Shown here one piece after another: positions 33,596 to 40,304 of a DNA stretch of 51,258 nucleotides; positions within the stretch are counted from its first letter, which is position 1, and each line of letters starts with the position of its first letter. Source of the stretch: Candidatus Berkelbacteria bacterium (GTDB taxonomy: Bacteria; Patescibacteriota; UBA1384; JACPKC01); assembly GCA_016198415.1 (NCBI GenBank), contig JACQIO010000014.1, positions 1 through 51,258 on the forward strand, written 5' to 3'. A program made the position numbers and the translations under genes. The notes under the pieces are model-generated. The model saw only the letters and a program-made list of their open reading frames with translations. It did not search any database and was not told the origin of the DNA.

Positions 33596-33943
33596 TCAGA
33601 GACTACTCGGCCGATAGGTGACGAGCGTTATCCCGCCCATGATGAAGAGGAGGCCAAGGAGCTGCGACCAGCCGAACGGCTCTTTCCAGATGAGATGGGC
33701 CAGGTAGGCAACGAGCACGTAGCTGAGCGACGCGCTCGGGAACGCCACGGACAGCGGGAGTGTCCGAATGGCGACCATGTAGAGGAGGGCCGCGCCAAAG
33801 TAGGCCACCAGGCCGCCGAGTGAGGCGGGGTGGAGGAACTGGGCCCAACCAGGGGCAGCGCCCGAGCCAACTTTGAGGGCGATCTGGCCGGTCACCGCCA
33901 GGAGAATCGACAGTCCCAGGAGCCACGGTGCGCCGAGCGTCAT
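33596..33943 (-). CDS. Small SMR/EamA-type transporter, four helices
   Basis: 115 residues, four hydrophobic helices, beginning MTLGAPWLLGLSILLAVTGQ. The third helix has the family-typical SVAFPSASLSYVLVAYLAHLIWKEP ending in Lys-Glu-Pro, and the fourth LLFIMGGITLVTY. It resembles the SMR / ArnE-ArnF-like group of the drug/metabolite transporter superfamily. In polysaccharide loci such proteins have been linked to flipping of undecaprenyl-phosphate sugars. Overlaps wecC by ATGA. Direct substrate evidence is absent. Confidence 0.88.
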   Translation of the reverse strand: MTLGAPWLLGLSILLAVTGQIALKVGSGAAPGWAQFLHPASLGGLVAYFGAALLYMVAIRTLPLSVAFPSASLSYVLVAYLAHLIWKEPFGWSQLLGLLFIMGGITLVTYRPSSL

Positions 33944-35289
33944 TGCCCAACCTGCGTTGGCTCACGTTCGCTGACGGTTGGCCGGTGGGCAGTGAGCACC
34001 TCCGGCGTGGGCTCGGTCTGACCAACGCCATGGATGTGGACCTGGAAGCCGGCCTGCCGCCAGGCCGCGTGATCGAACCAGTTCCGGGTATCGAGGAGCT
34101 GCGGGGTCCGCATGAGCGAGGCGGCGTGCGTGGGACTGAGCACACGGTAGTCCTCGTGATTCGTCACGAGGACTACCAGATCGCTGCCGGCCAGGGCCGC
34201 GTCCAGTGGCACGAGCGGGAGTTCAAAGGCGGTGACGTGCGGATCGTGCAGCCGGACGGTCCAGCCACGACTGAGGGCCTGCTCAGCAATCGCCCGAGCC
34301 GGCGTTTCGCGGGCATCGTCGACGTTCGCCTTGTACGCCACCCCCAGGATCGAAATGGTCGGATTGGGCAGGTGGACGAGGAGAGACGCCGCGCGTCGAA
34401 TCACGTGCTCCGGCATCGAGTCGTTGATCTCGCGGGCAGTTTTGATGAGGTGGGTGTGATCGGTTTCCTCAGTGAGAAACCAGGGATCGATGGCGATGCA
34501 GTGCCCCCCCACGCCCGGCCCAGGACTCAAGATGTTGACGCGGGGATGACGGTTGGCCAGCTCGATCGCCTCCCAGGCGTTGATCCCAATCTGCTCGGCC
34601 ACGCGCGCGAACTCATTGGCTAGGGCAATGTTGATGTCCCGGAACGTGTTCTCCATGAGCTTGACCGACTCGGCGGTGGTCAGCGTGGTCAGGAAGAGCT
34701 TCCCCTTGGAGAAGGACCGGTAGAGCGCGCTCGTCGCTGTTGCCGACGGCTCATCCAGGGCCCCCACAATTCGATCATTGTGAACGAGCTCGTGGAGGGT
34801 GTTGCCGGGAATCGCCCGCTCTGGGCAGTGGGCAACCTGGAAGTCCCGGCCCGCCTTGAGGCCGGATGACTCGAGCGAGGGGATGAAGAGGCGCTCGCAG
34901 GTCTTGGGGGGGACGGTCGACTCCAGGATGACGAGGTTGTCGGGCTTGAGGACACCCGCCACCGAGCCCGCGGCCAGGATGACGTAGCGGAGCTCAGAGC
35001 GCTTGGCGCGCTCGTTGAGTGGGGTCGGCACCGCCACAATGAAGGTATCCGCCGGCTCAATCTTGGTGGTAGCGCGAAGATTCCCGCTCCGGTGAGCCCG
35101 CGCAACCAGGTCAGACAGACCGGGTTCCTCAAAGGTCACCTGACCAGCATTGACCGCGTCGACCTTGCGCGCATCGATGTCGTACCCCACCACCATATAG
35201 CCGGCGTTGGCCAGGAGGGCAGCCGTCGGCAGTCCCATGTAGCCGAGGCCAACGACACAGACCGTCTCCCGGTGGACCCGTCTCTTCAT
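33940..35289 (-). CDS. wecC: UDP-N-acetyl-D-mannosaminuronate dehydrogenase-type nucleotide-sugar dehydrogenase
   Basis: Oxidises UDP-ManNAc to UDP-ManNAcA with two NAD+. 449 residues. It has VCVVGLGYMGLPTAALLANAGY (Rossmann), TFIVAVPTPLN, the ESTVPPKTCERLF block, KLMENTFRDINIALANEFARVAE and PGPGVGGHCIAIDPWFL, in which GGHCIAIDP carries the catalytic cysteine and is the form typical of WecC-like rather than UDP-glucose dehydrogenases. The C-terminal third closes with LLDTRNWFD. It follows wecB by a four-base overlap, giving a two-step UDP-GlcNAc to UDP-ManNAcA pathway. Confidence 0.92.
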   Translation of the reverse strand: MKRRVHRETVCVVGLGYMGLPTAALLANAGYMVVGYDIDARKVDAVNAGQVTFEEPGLSDLVARAHRSGNLRATTKIEPADTFIVAVPTPLNERAKRSELRYVILAAGSVAGVLKPDNLVILESTVPPKTCERLFIPSLESSGLKAGRDFQVAHCPERAIPGNTLHELVHNDRIVGALDEPSATATSALYRSFSKGKLFLTTLTTAESVKLMENTFRDINIALANEFARVAEQIGINAWEAIELANRHPRVNILSPGPGVGGHCIAIDPWFLTEETDHTHLIKTAREINDSMPEHVIRRAASLLVHLPNPTISILGVAYKANVDDARETPARAIAEQALSRGWTVRLHDPHVTAFELPLVPLDAALAGSDLVVLVTNHEDYRVLSPTHAASLMRTPQLLDTRNWFDHAAWRQAGFQVHIHGVGQTEPTPEVLTAHRPTVSEREPTQVGQ

Positions 35290-36404
35290 GCGACGACTCC
35301 TTGTTCGATGGGAGTGGTGAGAGGCTGGACCGGCGTTCCGCTGACGATCGCGACGATCCGCTCAGCCGCGTGTCCATCGCCAAATGGATTCGACCAGCCG
35401 CGGGGGCGGGCCAGCATCGTGGCGACCGCCGGTCCGATCTCCTCGGGTGTCCCGGCCAAGAGGCTCGCCCCAACCTCAACCGTCTCCGGCCGCTCGGTGG
35501 TGTCCCGGAGCGTTACCGCTGGCACACCCAAGATGCACGCCTCCTCTTGGATCCCACCGGAGTCGGTCAGGATCAGGCGTGCGTACTCCTGGAGGCTCAG
35601 GAAGTCGAGGTAGCCGCCCGGCTCAATCACCCGGATCCCCTCGGGAACCGTCAGGCTGAACTCGGTTAATCGGGCCAGTGTGCGCGGGTGCGCCGGGAAG
35701 ACAATCGGGCAGGCCTGCGCTTGGGCGACGTCAGCCAAGGCCACGAGCAACGCCGCCAGCCGATCCGCGGTATCAACGTTGCTCGGGCGATGGAGGGTGA
35801 GGAGGAGGTACTGCTCCTGGGTGAGACCCAAGTCACCAAGAACCGTCGAGCGCTCGGCGGCCAGAGCACGGTGCTGGAGAACGGTGTCCACAACGGTGTT
35901 GCCAGTGATGAAGCGCCGCTCACTCGGCAGACCCTCCTGGGCGAGGATCGCATCGGCGTGGGCGGTTGGGGCAAAGAGGTAGTCAGCGAGGTGATCGACG
36001 ACGATCCGGTTGAGCTCCTCAGGCATCGATCGATCGTAGCTCCGCAAGCCAGCCTCAACGTGCCCGAGCTTGATGCCGAGCTTGGCAGCCGCGAGCCCTC
36101 CGGCCACCACGGTATTGGTGTCCCCCTGGACGAGGACGGCGTCGGGTCGGCGTGCCAGCAACTCGGCCTCGATCGCCTCGAGCATCCGGCCGGTCTGGGC
36201 GCCATGGGAGCCGGAGCCGATCCCAAGGTTAACCGTCGGGGCCGGCAACTCGAGATCCTCAAAAAAGACTCGGTCCATCCGCTCCGAGTAGTGCTGGTTG
36301 GTGTGGATGAGCTGGACCGTGAGGTTCGCGGCCTCGGCAGCCCGAATGACTGGAGCCAGCTTGATGACCTCCGGGCGGGTACCCAGAATGATCGCGAGCG
36401 TCAT
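35286..36404 (-). CDS. wecB: UDP-N-acetylglucosamine 2-epimerase (non-hydrolysing)
   Basis: Epimerises UDP-GlcNAc to UDP-ManNAc. 372 residues of normal length with the GT-B-like fold: IILGTRPEVIKLAPVIRA, LIHTNQHYSERMDRVFFEDL, VQGDTNTVVAGGLAA, GHVEAGLRSYDRSMPEELNRI and the RLILTDSGGIQEEACILGVPAVTLRDTTERPET region. The start ATG has AAGGAG four bases away. It is the first gene of the long minus-strand polysaccharide operon that ends at 15840, and its upstream gap is shared with a divergent small gene. No clear consensus promoter was found on this strand. Confidence 0.95.
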   Translation of the reverse strand: MTLAIILGTRPEVIKLAPVIRAAEAANLTVQLIHTNQHYSERMDRVFFEDLELPAPTVNLGIGSGSHGAQTGRMLEAIEAELLARRPDAVLVQGDTNTVVAGGLAAAKLGIKLGHVEAGLRSYDRSMPEELNRIVVDHLADYLFAPTAHADAILAQEGLPSERRFITGNTVVDTVLQHRALAAERSTVLGDLGLTQEQYLLLTLHRPSNVDTADRLAALLVALADVAQAQACPIVFPAHPRTLARLTEFSLTVPEGIRVIEPGGYLDFLSLQEYARLILTDSGGIQEEACILGVPAVTLRDTTERPETVEVGASLLAGTPEEIGPAVATMLARPRGWSNPFGDGHAAERIVAIVSGTPVQPLTTPIEQGVVA

Positions 36405-36463
36405 GGAGCTCCTTCGCTCGCTCTAGTTAGCCATAACTGGTTCGGCGACGCAAGCGACGCACC

Positions 36464-36492
36464 TTGACAGCGAGGGATGGCCCTGCCACAAT
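36464..36492 (+). promoter_or_regulatory. Promoter of the small membrane protein gene
   Basis: A perfect -35 TTGACA, a 17-base spacer and a -10 CACAAT (four of six). The start would be about 55 bases before the ATG, leaving a leader that contains a 7-bp hairpin (CCGATGC/GCATCGG). Confidence 0.55.
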
Positions 36493-36499
36493 GCGCTGT

Positions 36500-36517
36500 C
36501 CGATGCTCACGCATCGG
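36500..36517 (+). other. Leader hairpin
   Basis: CCGATGC-TCAC-GCATCGG, a 7-bp perfect stem, begins about where transcription from the TTGACA promoter would start. It may stabilise the 5' end of the mRNA; no riboswitch family is recognisable. Confidence 0.35.
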
Positions 36518-36552
36518 CCTCTCAATCATCCTTTAATATGAGGTGGATAGGT

Positions 36553-36837
36553 ATGCACCGACTCAAGCAGCACGCGGCCCTCATCGCCTACCCCGTCTGG
36601 GCCGGGGGCTGGTGGTGGTACGGCCTGAACGGACACCAGGAGGCGAGGGTCGCGGCCTTCATGGCCGCGCTTGCCGCCTTCTTCACCCTCCCGCTCCTGG
36701 TCTTCGCGCCAGCGATGGCGCCGGGTGAGGTCAGCCTGGCCCCCAAGACCAGGGCGGAGTGGTGCAGCCTCGGCGGCTGCCTGGCCTACGTGGCGACGGT
36801 CATCGTCACGCTCTGGCTGACCGGCACCCGACTCTAG
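36553..36837 (+). CDS. Small membrane protein, 94 aa
   Basis: I start at the second ATG (MHRLKQHAALIAYPVWAGG), because AGGTGG lies six bases before it; the track's ATG at 36538 overlaps that site. Three hydrophobic segments are seen: HAALIAYPVWAGGWWWYGL, AAFMAALAAFFTLPLLVFA and LAYVATVIVTLWL. The WAGGWWWYGLNG stretch is distinctive but unassigned to a family. It is divergent from wecB, has its own promoter and a good hairpin terminator, and so is an independent unit. Confidence 0.65.
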   Translation: MHRLKQHAALIAYPVWAGGWWWYGLNGHQEARVAAFMAALAAFFTLPLLVFAPAMAPGEVSLAPKTRAEWCSLGGCLAYVATVIVTLWLTGTRL

Positions 36838-36866
36838 TGAGGGGGAGGGGAGCACGGAGGCACACT

Positions 36867-36890
36867 GAACCGGCCCGCCTGGGCCGGTTC
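36867..36890 (+). terminator. Hairpin terminator of the small membrane protein gene
   Basis: GAACCGGCCC-GCCT-GGGCCGGTTC, a perfect 10-bp stem with a four-base loop, 30 bases after the stop. It is followed by TCACGTCT with only scattered Ts. Confidence 0.75.
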
Positions 36891-36945
36891 TCACGTCTCT
36901 GGCAATGGAACCGATTTGGAAGCCGATCTCCCGCGCATCTTACAC

Positions 36946-36979
36946 AACGCATTTGCCTACGATCGTAGGCAAATGCGTT
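36946..36979. repeat. 34-bp perfect palindrome, copy A
   Basis: AACGCATTTGCCTACGA followed directly by its exact reverse complement. It lies 22 bases beyond the stop of the PaaX/Cas2-like gene. The same 34 bases occur at the other side of that gene (37635-37668). Confidence 0.95.
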
Positions 36980-37001
36980 GTTTGATGGAGGGAGGGAGAA
37001 C

Positions 37002-37591
37002 TCAGAGCTGAAATCGTACCCGAAGGTTCTCATCACCATCGATCCGAGCCGTCTCAAAGAACAGGACACGCTGCTCGAGCTTGTACCGCTCTCGGAGCCA
37101 ATCGATCTCGTCGCGACATGGCCACGGACAGATCCAGGCCGAGTGCTGGATATGGACGAAGCCAAGTCGGGTCAGCGTAGCGCGCAACCGATCGCGATCC
37201 TCCCGCCGCTTCTCTGGGACGTCCCAGATCACCACCCGCCAGCGCCCGTCCCACCGCTTGGGCCGTTCGAGCTCGAGCGACTCCTCTTCAAAGGCTGGAA
37301 GAAAGAGGCGCGTCTTTGAGGTCACCGTCACGTGGTGCCTAAGCACCTGCAGGTACTCTTGGCGGCGAAGACGAGCGAGCGAGTCGCGGAGCGGAACTGT
37401 CGTTCGGACAGCCAAGGCATCTTCCCGTGCGCGTAGTCCCAAAGACGACGTTGGTCGAAGGCGACCGAACCCACCTCCTCCATGAACCGTGCGCATTCGA
37501 CGAGGATGAGTTTAGCGGTTCGTCCGAGCCCGCGCACTCGCTGCTTCAATCTCTGCCCTTTCCAATGCTGCTGATCTCGATCCCGCTCCAT
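37002..37591 (-). pseudogene. PaaX/Cas2-like protein gene with a frameshift
   Basis: Two overlapping frames make up one gene. The 5' frame (from ATG 37591 after GGAGGG) encodes an N-terminal helical, HTH-like domain: GRTAKLILVECARFMEE, LSERQFRSATRSL. The 3' frame supplies the rest: EYLQVLRHHVTVTSKTRLFL, then a ferredoxin-like part, RWRVVIWDVPEKRREDRDRL and LGFVHIQHSAWICPWPCRDE. This second part is typical of the PaaX / Cas2-like proteins frequent in CPR genomes. The frames meet at a (CGAG)3 tetranucleotide tract; one more CGAG unit would restore a single frame of about 197 residues. It could be a pseudogene, a phase-variable gene, a programmed shift or a sequencing error. It is flanked by two identical palindromes. 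Confidence 0.75.
37372..37383 (-). repeat. (CGAG)3 tetranucleotide tract at the frame break
   Basis: CGAG repeated three times (CTCG on the coding strand) at the point where the N- and C-terminal frames of the PaaX/Cas2-like gene must be joined. Gain of one unit gives the reading ...ATRSLARLRRQEYL, which continues both halves. Confidence 0.6.
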
Positions 37592-37632
37592 CGAGCCCTC
37601 CCACCAAAGCGTCCAGAGTTGCTACAGGGATC

Positions 37633-37670
37633 ATAACGCATTTGCCTACGATCGTAGGCAAATGCGTTAT
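37633..37670. repeat. 38-bp perfect palindrome, copy B
   Basis: ATAACGCATTTGCCTACGA followed by its exact complement; the central 34 bases are identical to copy A. It is 41 bases upstream of the PaaX/Cas2-like start codon. The remaining 170 bases up to the next gene show no gene, only a weak ACTTTC/GAAAGT hairpin beside that gene's stop. Confidence 0.95.
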
Positions 37671-37839
37671 CAGACCTGATCGCGTGCTGGTGCACGTACC
37701 GTGCCAAAGAGTTTCGGGAAGCCTGCCCCTTCATGCCAATCCAGCCGATCGCCTGAGCGGTGCACTGAGTTTAGAACGTACGCACCATGCGGTGGGTCTT
37801 GCCATATCCGAATTGAATCCTCTCACTTTCTCAAGAAAG

Positions 37840-39366
37840 TCAGAGTCCCAGTTGGGCGCGGTCGATGACGAAGAGTTGGCTGCCATCGGCAAAGCCGGCG
37901 ATTCGGTTGACACCGCCAATGGCACTGAGTGACTGACGGATTGCCTCGTGGTCGGCAAAGAACGGGTAGGTGTCGAGCGTTGACTGCCCGGCTGGGAGTT
38001 GGCCGTAGAAAATGTGCGTCGCGCCGGTGTCGGCCAGATACTGACCGAGCCGAGCCTGGGTGTTGACGTCGGTCAGGGTGGGGACGCCAGCCACCCGATC
38101 ACCTAGGAGTGCCTGGTAGTAGGGCGAGCTGGGCGTGAGGACAATCCGACTCTCCGGCGGGAGGGCCTGCATCGCCCGGGCCGCCGCAAAGCCGCTCGAG
38201 TTGAACCAGACGAGGTTGCGGAAACCGTAGGGGAGCTCGAACGGACTGGTGGTGAGCATGACGGTTGCTAGGACAACCACGGCGGCGGCCAGACCCCCGA
38301 TCACGAGCTGGCGGAGCCGCGTCCGGCCCAGGGCGACGAGCCAGGCGAGGAACGCCCCACCGGCCACCGAGAGCGGGATGGCGAGCTCGCGAGCGAGCCG
38401 GCCGGGCAGGAAGCCCTCGATTCGCGAGAGGAGGAAGAGGGTGATGATCCAGCTGACCAGGAAGAGCTGTTCTGCCGCCCGGCCCGGGACGCGGCCGGTC
38501 AGGATGAGCGCCAGGCCAGCGATGCCGAGCGTCCAGACGGTCGGCCCGATCGTCTCGGCGTAGTCTCCCAGCGGGAGCGGCTGGGACCAGGCTGGGCCGA
38601 GGAACGAACCGGCACCGGCGGTGAGTGACGCAAGTGCCGGCAGGAGGACCGCCGGGCCGTAGTAGAGCCAAGCGAGGCCAGCGGCGACCAGGAATGCAAC
38701 CGCGAGGAACTGGCCGACGGAGGCCAGGTGGCGAAGTTCGGCGGCCTGGGTGAGCGCGAGGATGCCAATGCCAACGGCCAGGACGATGAGCGTCACCACG
38801 AGCGAGAGGTGATGGGTGAGCGCAAGGATAGCCAGCGAGCCGACGATACCGGTCGCTCCGAGCCACGGCCGGTGGCGGAGCGCAGCGAGCGTGGCAGCAA
38901 AGACGAGCGGTGCCAGGAGGCCCGAGCCGATGAGGTTAGGGTAGTTACCATCCGCGTAGCCGGTCACCAAGCTGACGCTCGCGAGTCCCACCAGCCCGGC
39001 CGCGAACCAGCTCGCAAGCACCCCAAACCAGGCGCGCGTCAGGAGATAGACACCGATGATCGGCGCGAGGGCGGCGAGGAGACCGAGAGCGGTGACCGCC
39101 TCAAGCGAGGTGAGGCCCAAGAGCGCGCTCACCCCCCAGCTGGCGAGGTGGAAGAGTGGCGGGTAGTTGGTGACGGCCAGGACCCCGTTGGCTCGGAGCC
39201 GCTCGACCAGCTCCAGGTGCACAGCCGGGTCGCCACCAGGTGGCACGAGGAATCCGTCGACCAGGAACCCCCAGCCGAGGAGGACGAGCCGCAGGCCGAG
39301 GATGCCAGCCAAGATGGCGGCGGTCCAGAGGAGCGTGGCGGTCGTTGGACGCTCGGGCGCGGTCAT
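37840..39366 (-). CDS. Polytopic GT-C-like membrane protein
   Basis: 508 residues with about twelve hydrophobic helices. The first outside loop has PPGGDPAVHLELVERLRANGVLAVTNYPPLFHLA, whose acidic and aromatic pattern resembles GT-C enzymes such as the PMT/ArnT/YfhO group. An outside C-terminal domain of about 120 residues (FAAARAMQALPPESRIVLTPSSPYYQALLGDRV) resembles that of the protein at 14122. It is last in the second minus-strand cluster, joined to the methyltransferase before it by ATGA. It probably adds a sugar from a lipid carrier to an extracytoplasmic acceptor. Confidence 0.8.
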   Translation of the reverse strand: MTAPERPTTATLLWTAAILAGILGLRLVLLGWGFLVDGFLVPPGGDPAVHLELVERLRANGVLAVTNYPPLFHLASWGVSALLGLTSLEAVTALGLLAALAPIIGVYLLTRAWFGVLASWFAAGLVGLASVSLVTGYADGNYPNLIGSGLLAPLVFAATLAALRHRPWLGATGIVGSLAILALTHHLSLVVTLIVLAVGIGILALTQAAELRHLASVGQFLAVAFLVAAGLAWLYYGPAVLLPALASLTAGAGSFLGPAWSQPLPLGDYAETIGPTVWTLGIAGLALILTGRVPGRAAEQLFLVSWIITLFLLSRIEGFLPGRLARELAIPLSVAGGAFLAWLVALGRTRLRQLVIGGLAAAVVVLATVMLTTSPFELPYGFRNLVWFNSSGFAAARAMQALPPESRIVLTPSSPYYQALLGDRVAGVPTLTDVNTQARLGQYLADTGATHIFYGQLPAGQSTLDTYPFFADHEAIRQSLSAIGGVNRIAGFADGSQLFVIDRAQLGL

Positions 39367-40295
39367 GACTGCCCCTGCCCGCTTGCGGTCGACTTGGCAA
39401 AGAGCCAGAAGACGCCGTCGGACAGGCCGAGGAGGCGCCAGGGCAGATCCACCAGCGTGGTCAGTCCAGCGACGACGGCGAGCCAGCGCCGGTAGAGTCG
39501 GAAGCGCCAGCTCGGCCGGACGGGTCGATCACCGGCCGCGGCCAAGGCCATGGTCCTCGAGTCTTCGACCCGGCGCGGCTGGACCGCGAGGAGGAGCTGT
39601 GAGAGCGCGTGCATGACCACCTCATCGTAGAGGATCGTGAAGAAGCTGTGGAAGGGAGCGCGGCCGAGTTGGACCAAGCCAAGCTCCCTCGCGGCGCCAT
39701 TGATCACCTCCGGCCTGACGAGGAGCTCCGGCTGGTGGTCGCCAAGTGCGCCGCAACCGAGCCGACCGCCGGAGAGCTTCATGAGCCACCAGTGCCAGGT
39801 CAGGGCGTTCCGCCGGCTAATCGCGTAGACGAGGAGCCGACCCCCCGGCCGGACGATCCGCGCCATCTCAGCGAGGACCCGGGCCGGATCCGGGACGTGC
39901 TCGAAGGTCTCAAAGCTGATCGCGGCATCGAAGGTCGCGTCCGGGAAGGGGAGCGCCTCGGCATCGCCCGTCTGGAGAGAGAGGGCGGGGAAGCGCCGCT
40001 GCCCCGCGGCAATGCTGGCCGGTGAGAGGTCAATCCCCGTTCCGACCGTCTGGAACTCACGCCGGAGCTGCTCGAGCCGAGCACCGGCATTGCAGCCCAC
40101 GTCCAGGACCGTCTGCCCGGGCTGGAGCTCGAGCCGGCGGAGCCAACGCTCAAACGCGAGATCGCGGATCAGCTTGGGCTTGGCAAAGCCAAAGGTCCCG
40201 GCACCAGCAGCGAGATCGTCGAGCAGGTGATCATCGTAGAGCCGGGCCTGGGCGGCCTTGTGCGCGGTCGCATCAAGGGTAGGTGGGTGGGTCAT
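39363..40295 (-). CDS. Class I SAM-dependent methyltransferase
   Basis: 310 residues from ATG (MTHPPTLDATAHKAAQARLY) after AGGGAG; the GTG two codons earlier overlaps the ribosome site. Motif I VLDVGCNAGARLEQLRREF (near 65), IDLSPASIAAGQRRFP, the DAEALPFPDATFDAAISFETFEHV stretch and RPGGRLLVYAISRRN follow the Methyltransf_11/UbiE order. The C-terminal 60 residues include a hydrophobic, possibly membrane-associated helix (WLAVVAGLTTLVDLPWRLLG). It lies between the subtilase and a GT-C gene, suggesting glycan or lipid methylation. Confidence 0.9.
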   Translation of the reverse strand: MTHPPTLDATAHKAAQARLYDDHLLDDLAAGAGTFGFAKPKLIRDLAFERWLRRLELQPGQTVLDVGCNAGARLEQLRREFQTVGTGIDLSPASIAAGQRRFPALSLQTGDAEALPFPDATFDAAISFETFEHVPDPARVLAEMARIVRPGGRLLVYAISRRNALTWHWWLMKLSGGRLGCGALGDHQPELLVRPEVINGAARELGLVQLGRAPFHSFFTILYDEVVMHALSQLLLAVQPRRVEDSRTMALAAAGDRPVRPSWRFRLYRRWLAVVAGLTTLVDLPWRLLGLSDGVFWLFAKSTASGQGQS

Positions 40296-40304
40296 CGTCA
40301 CTCC

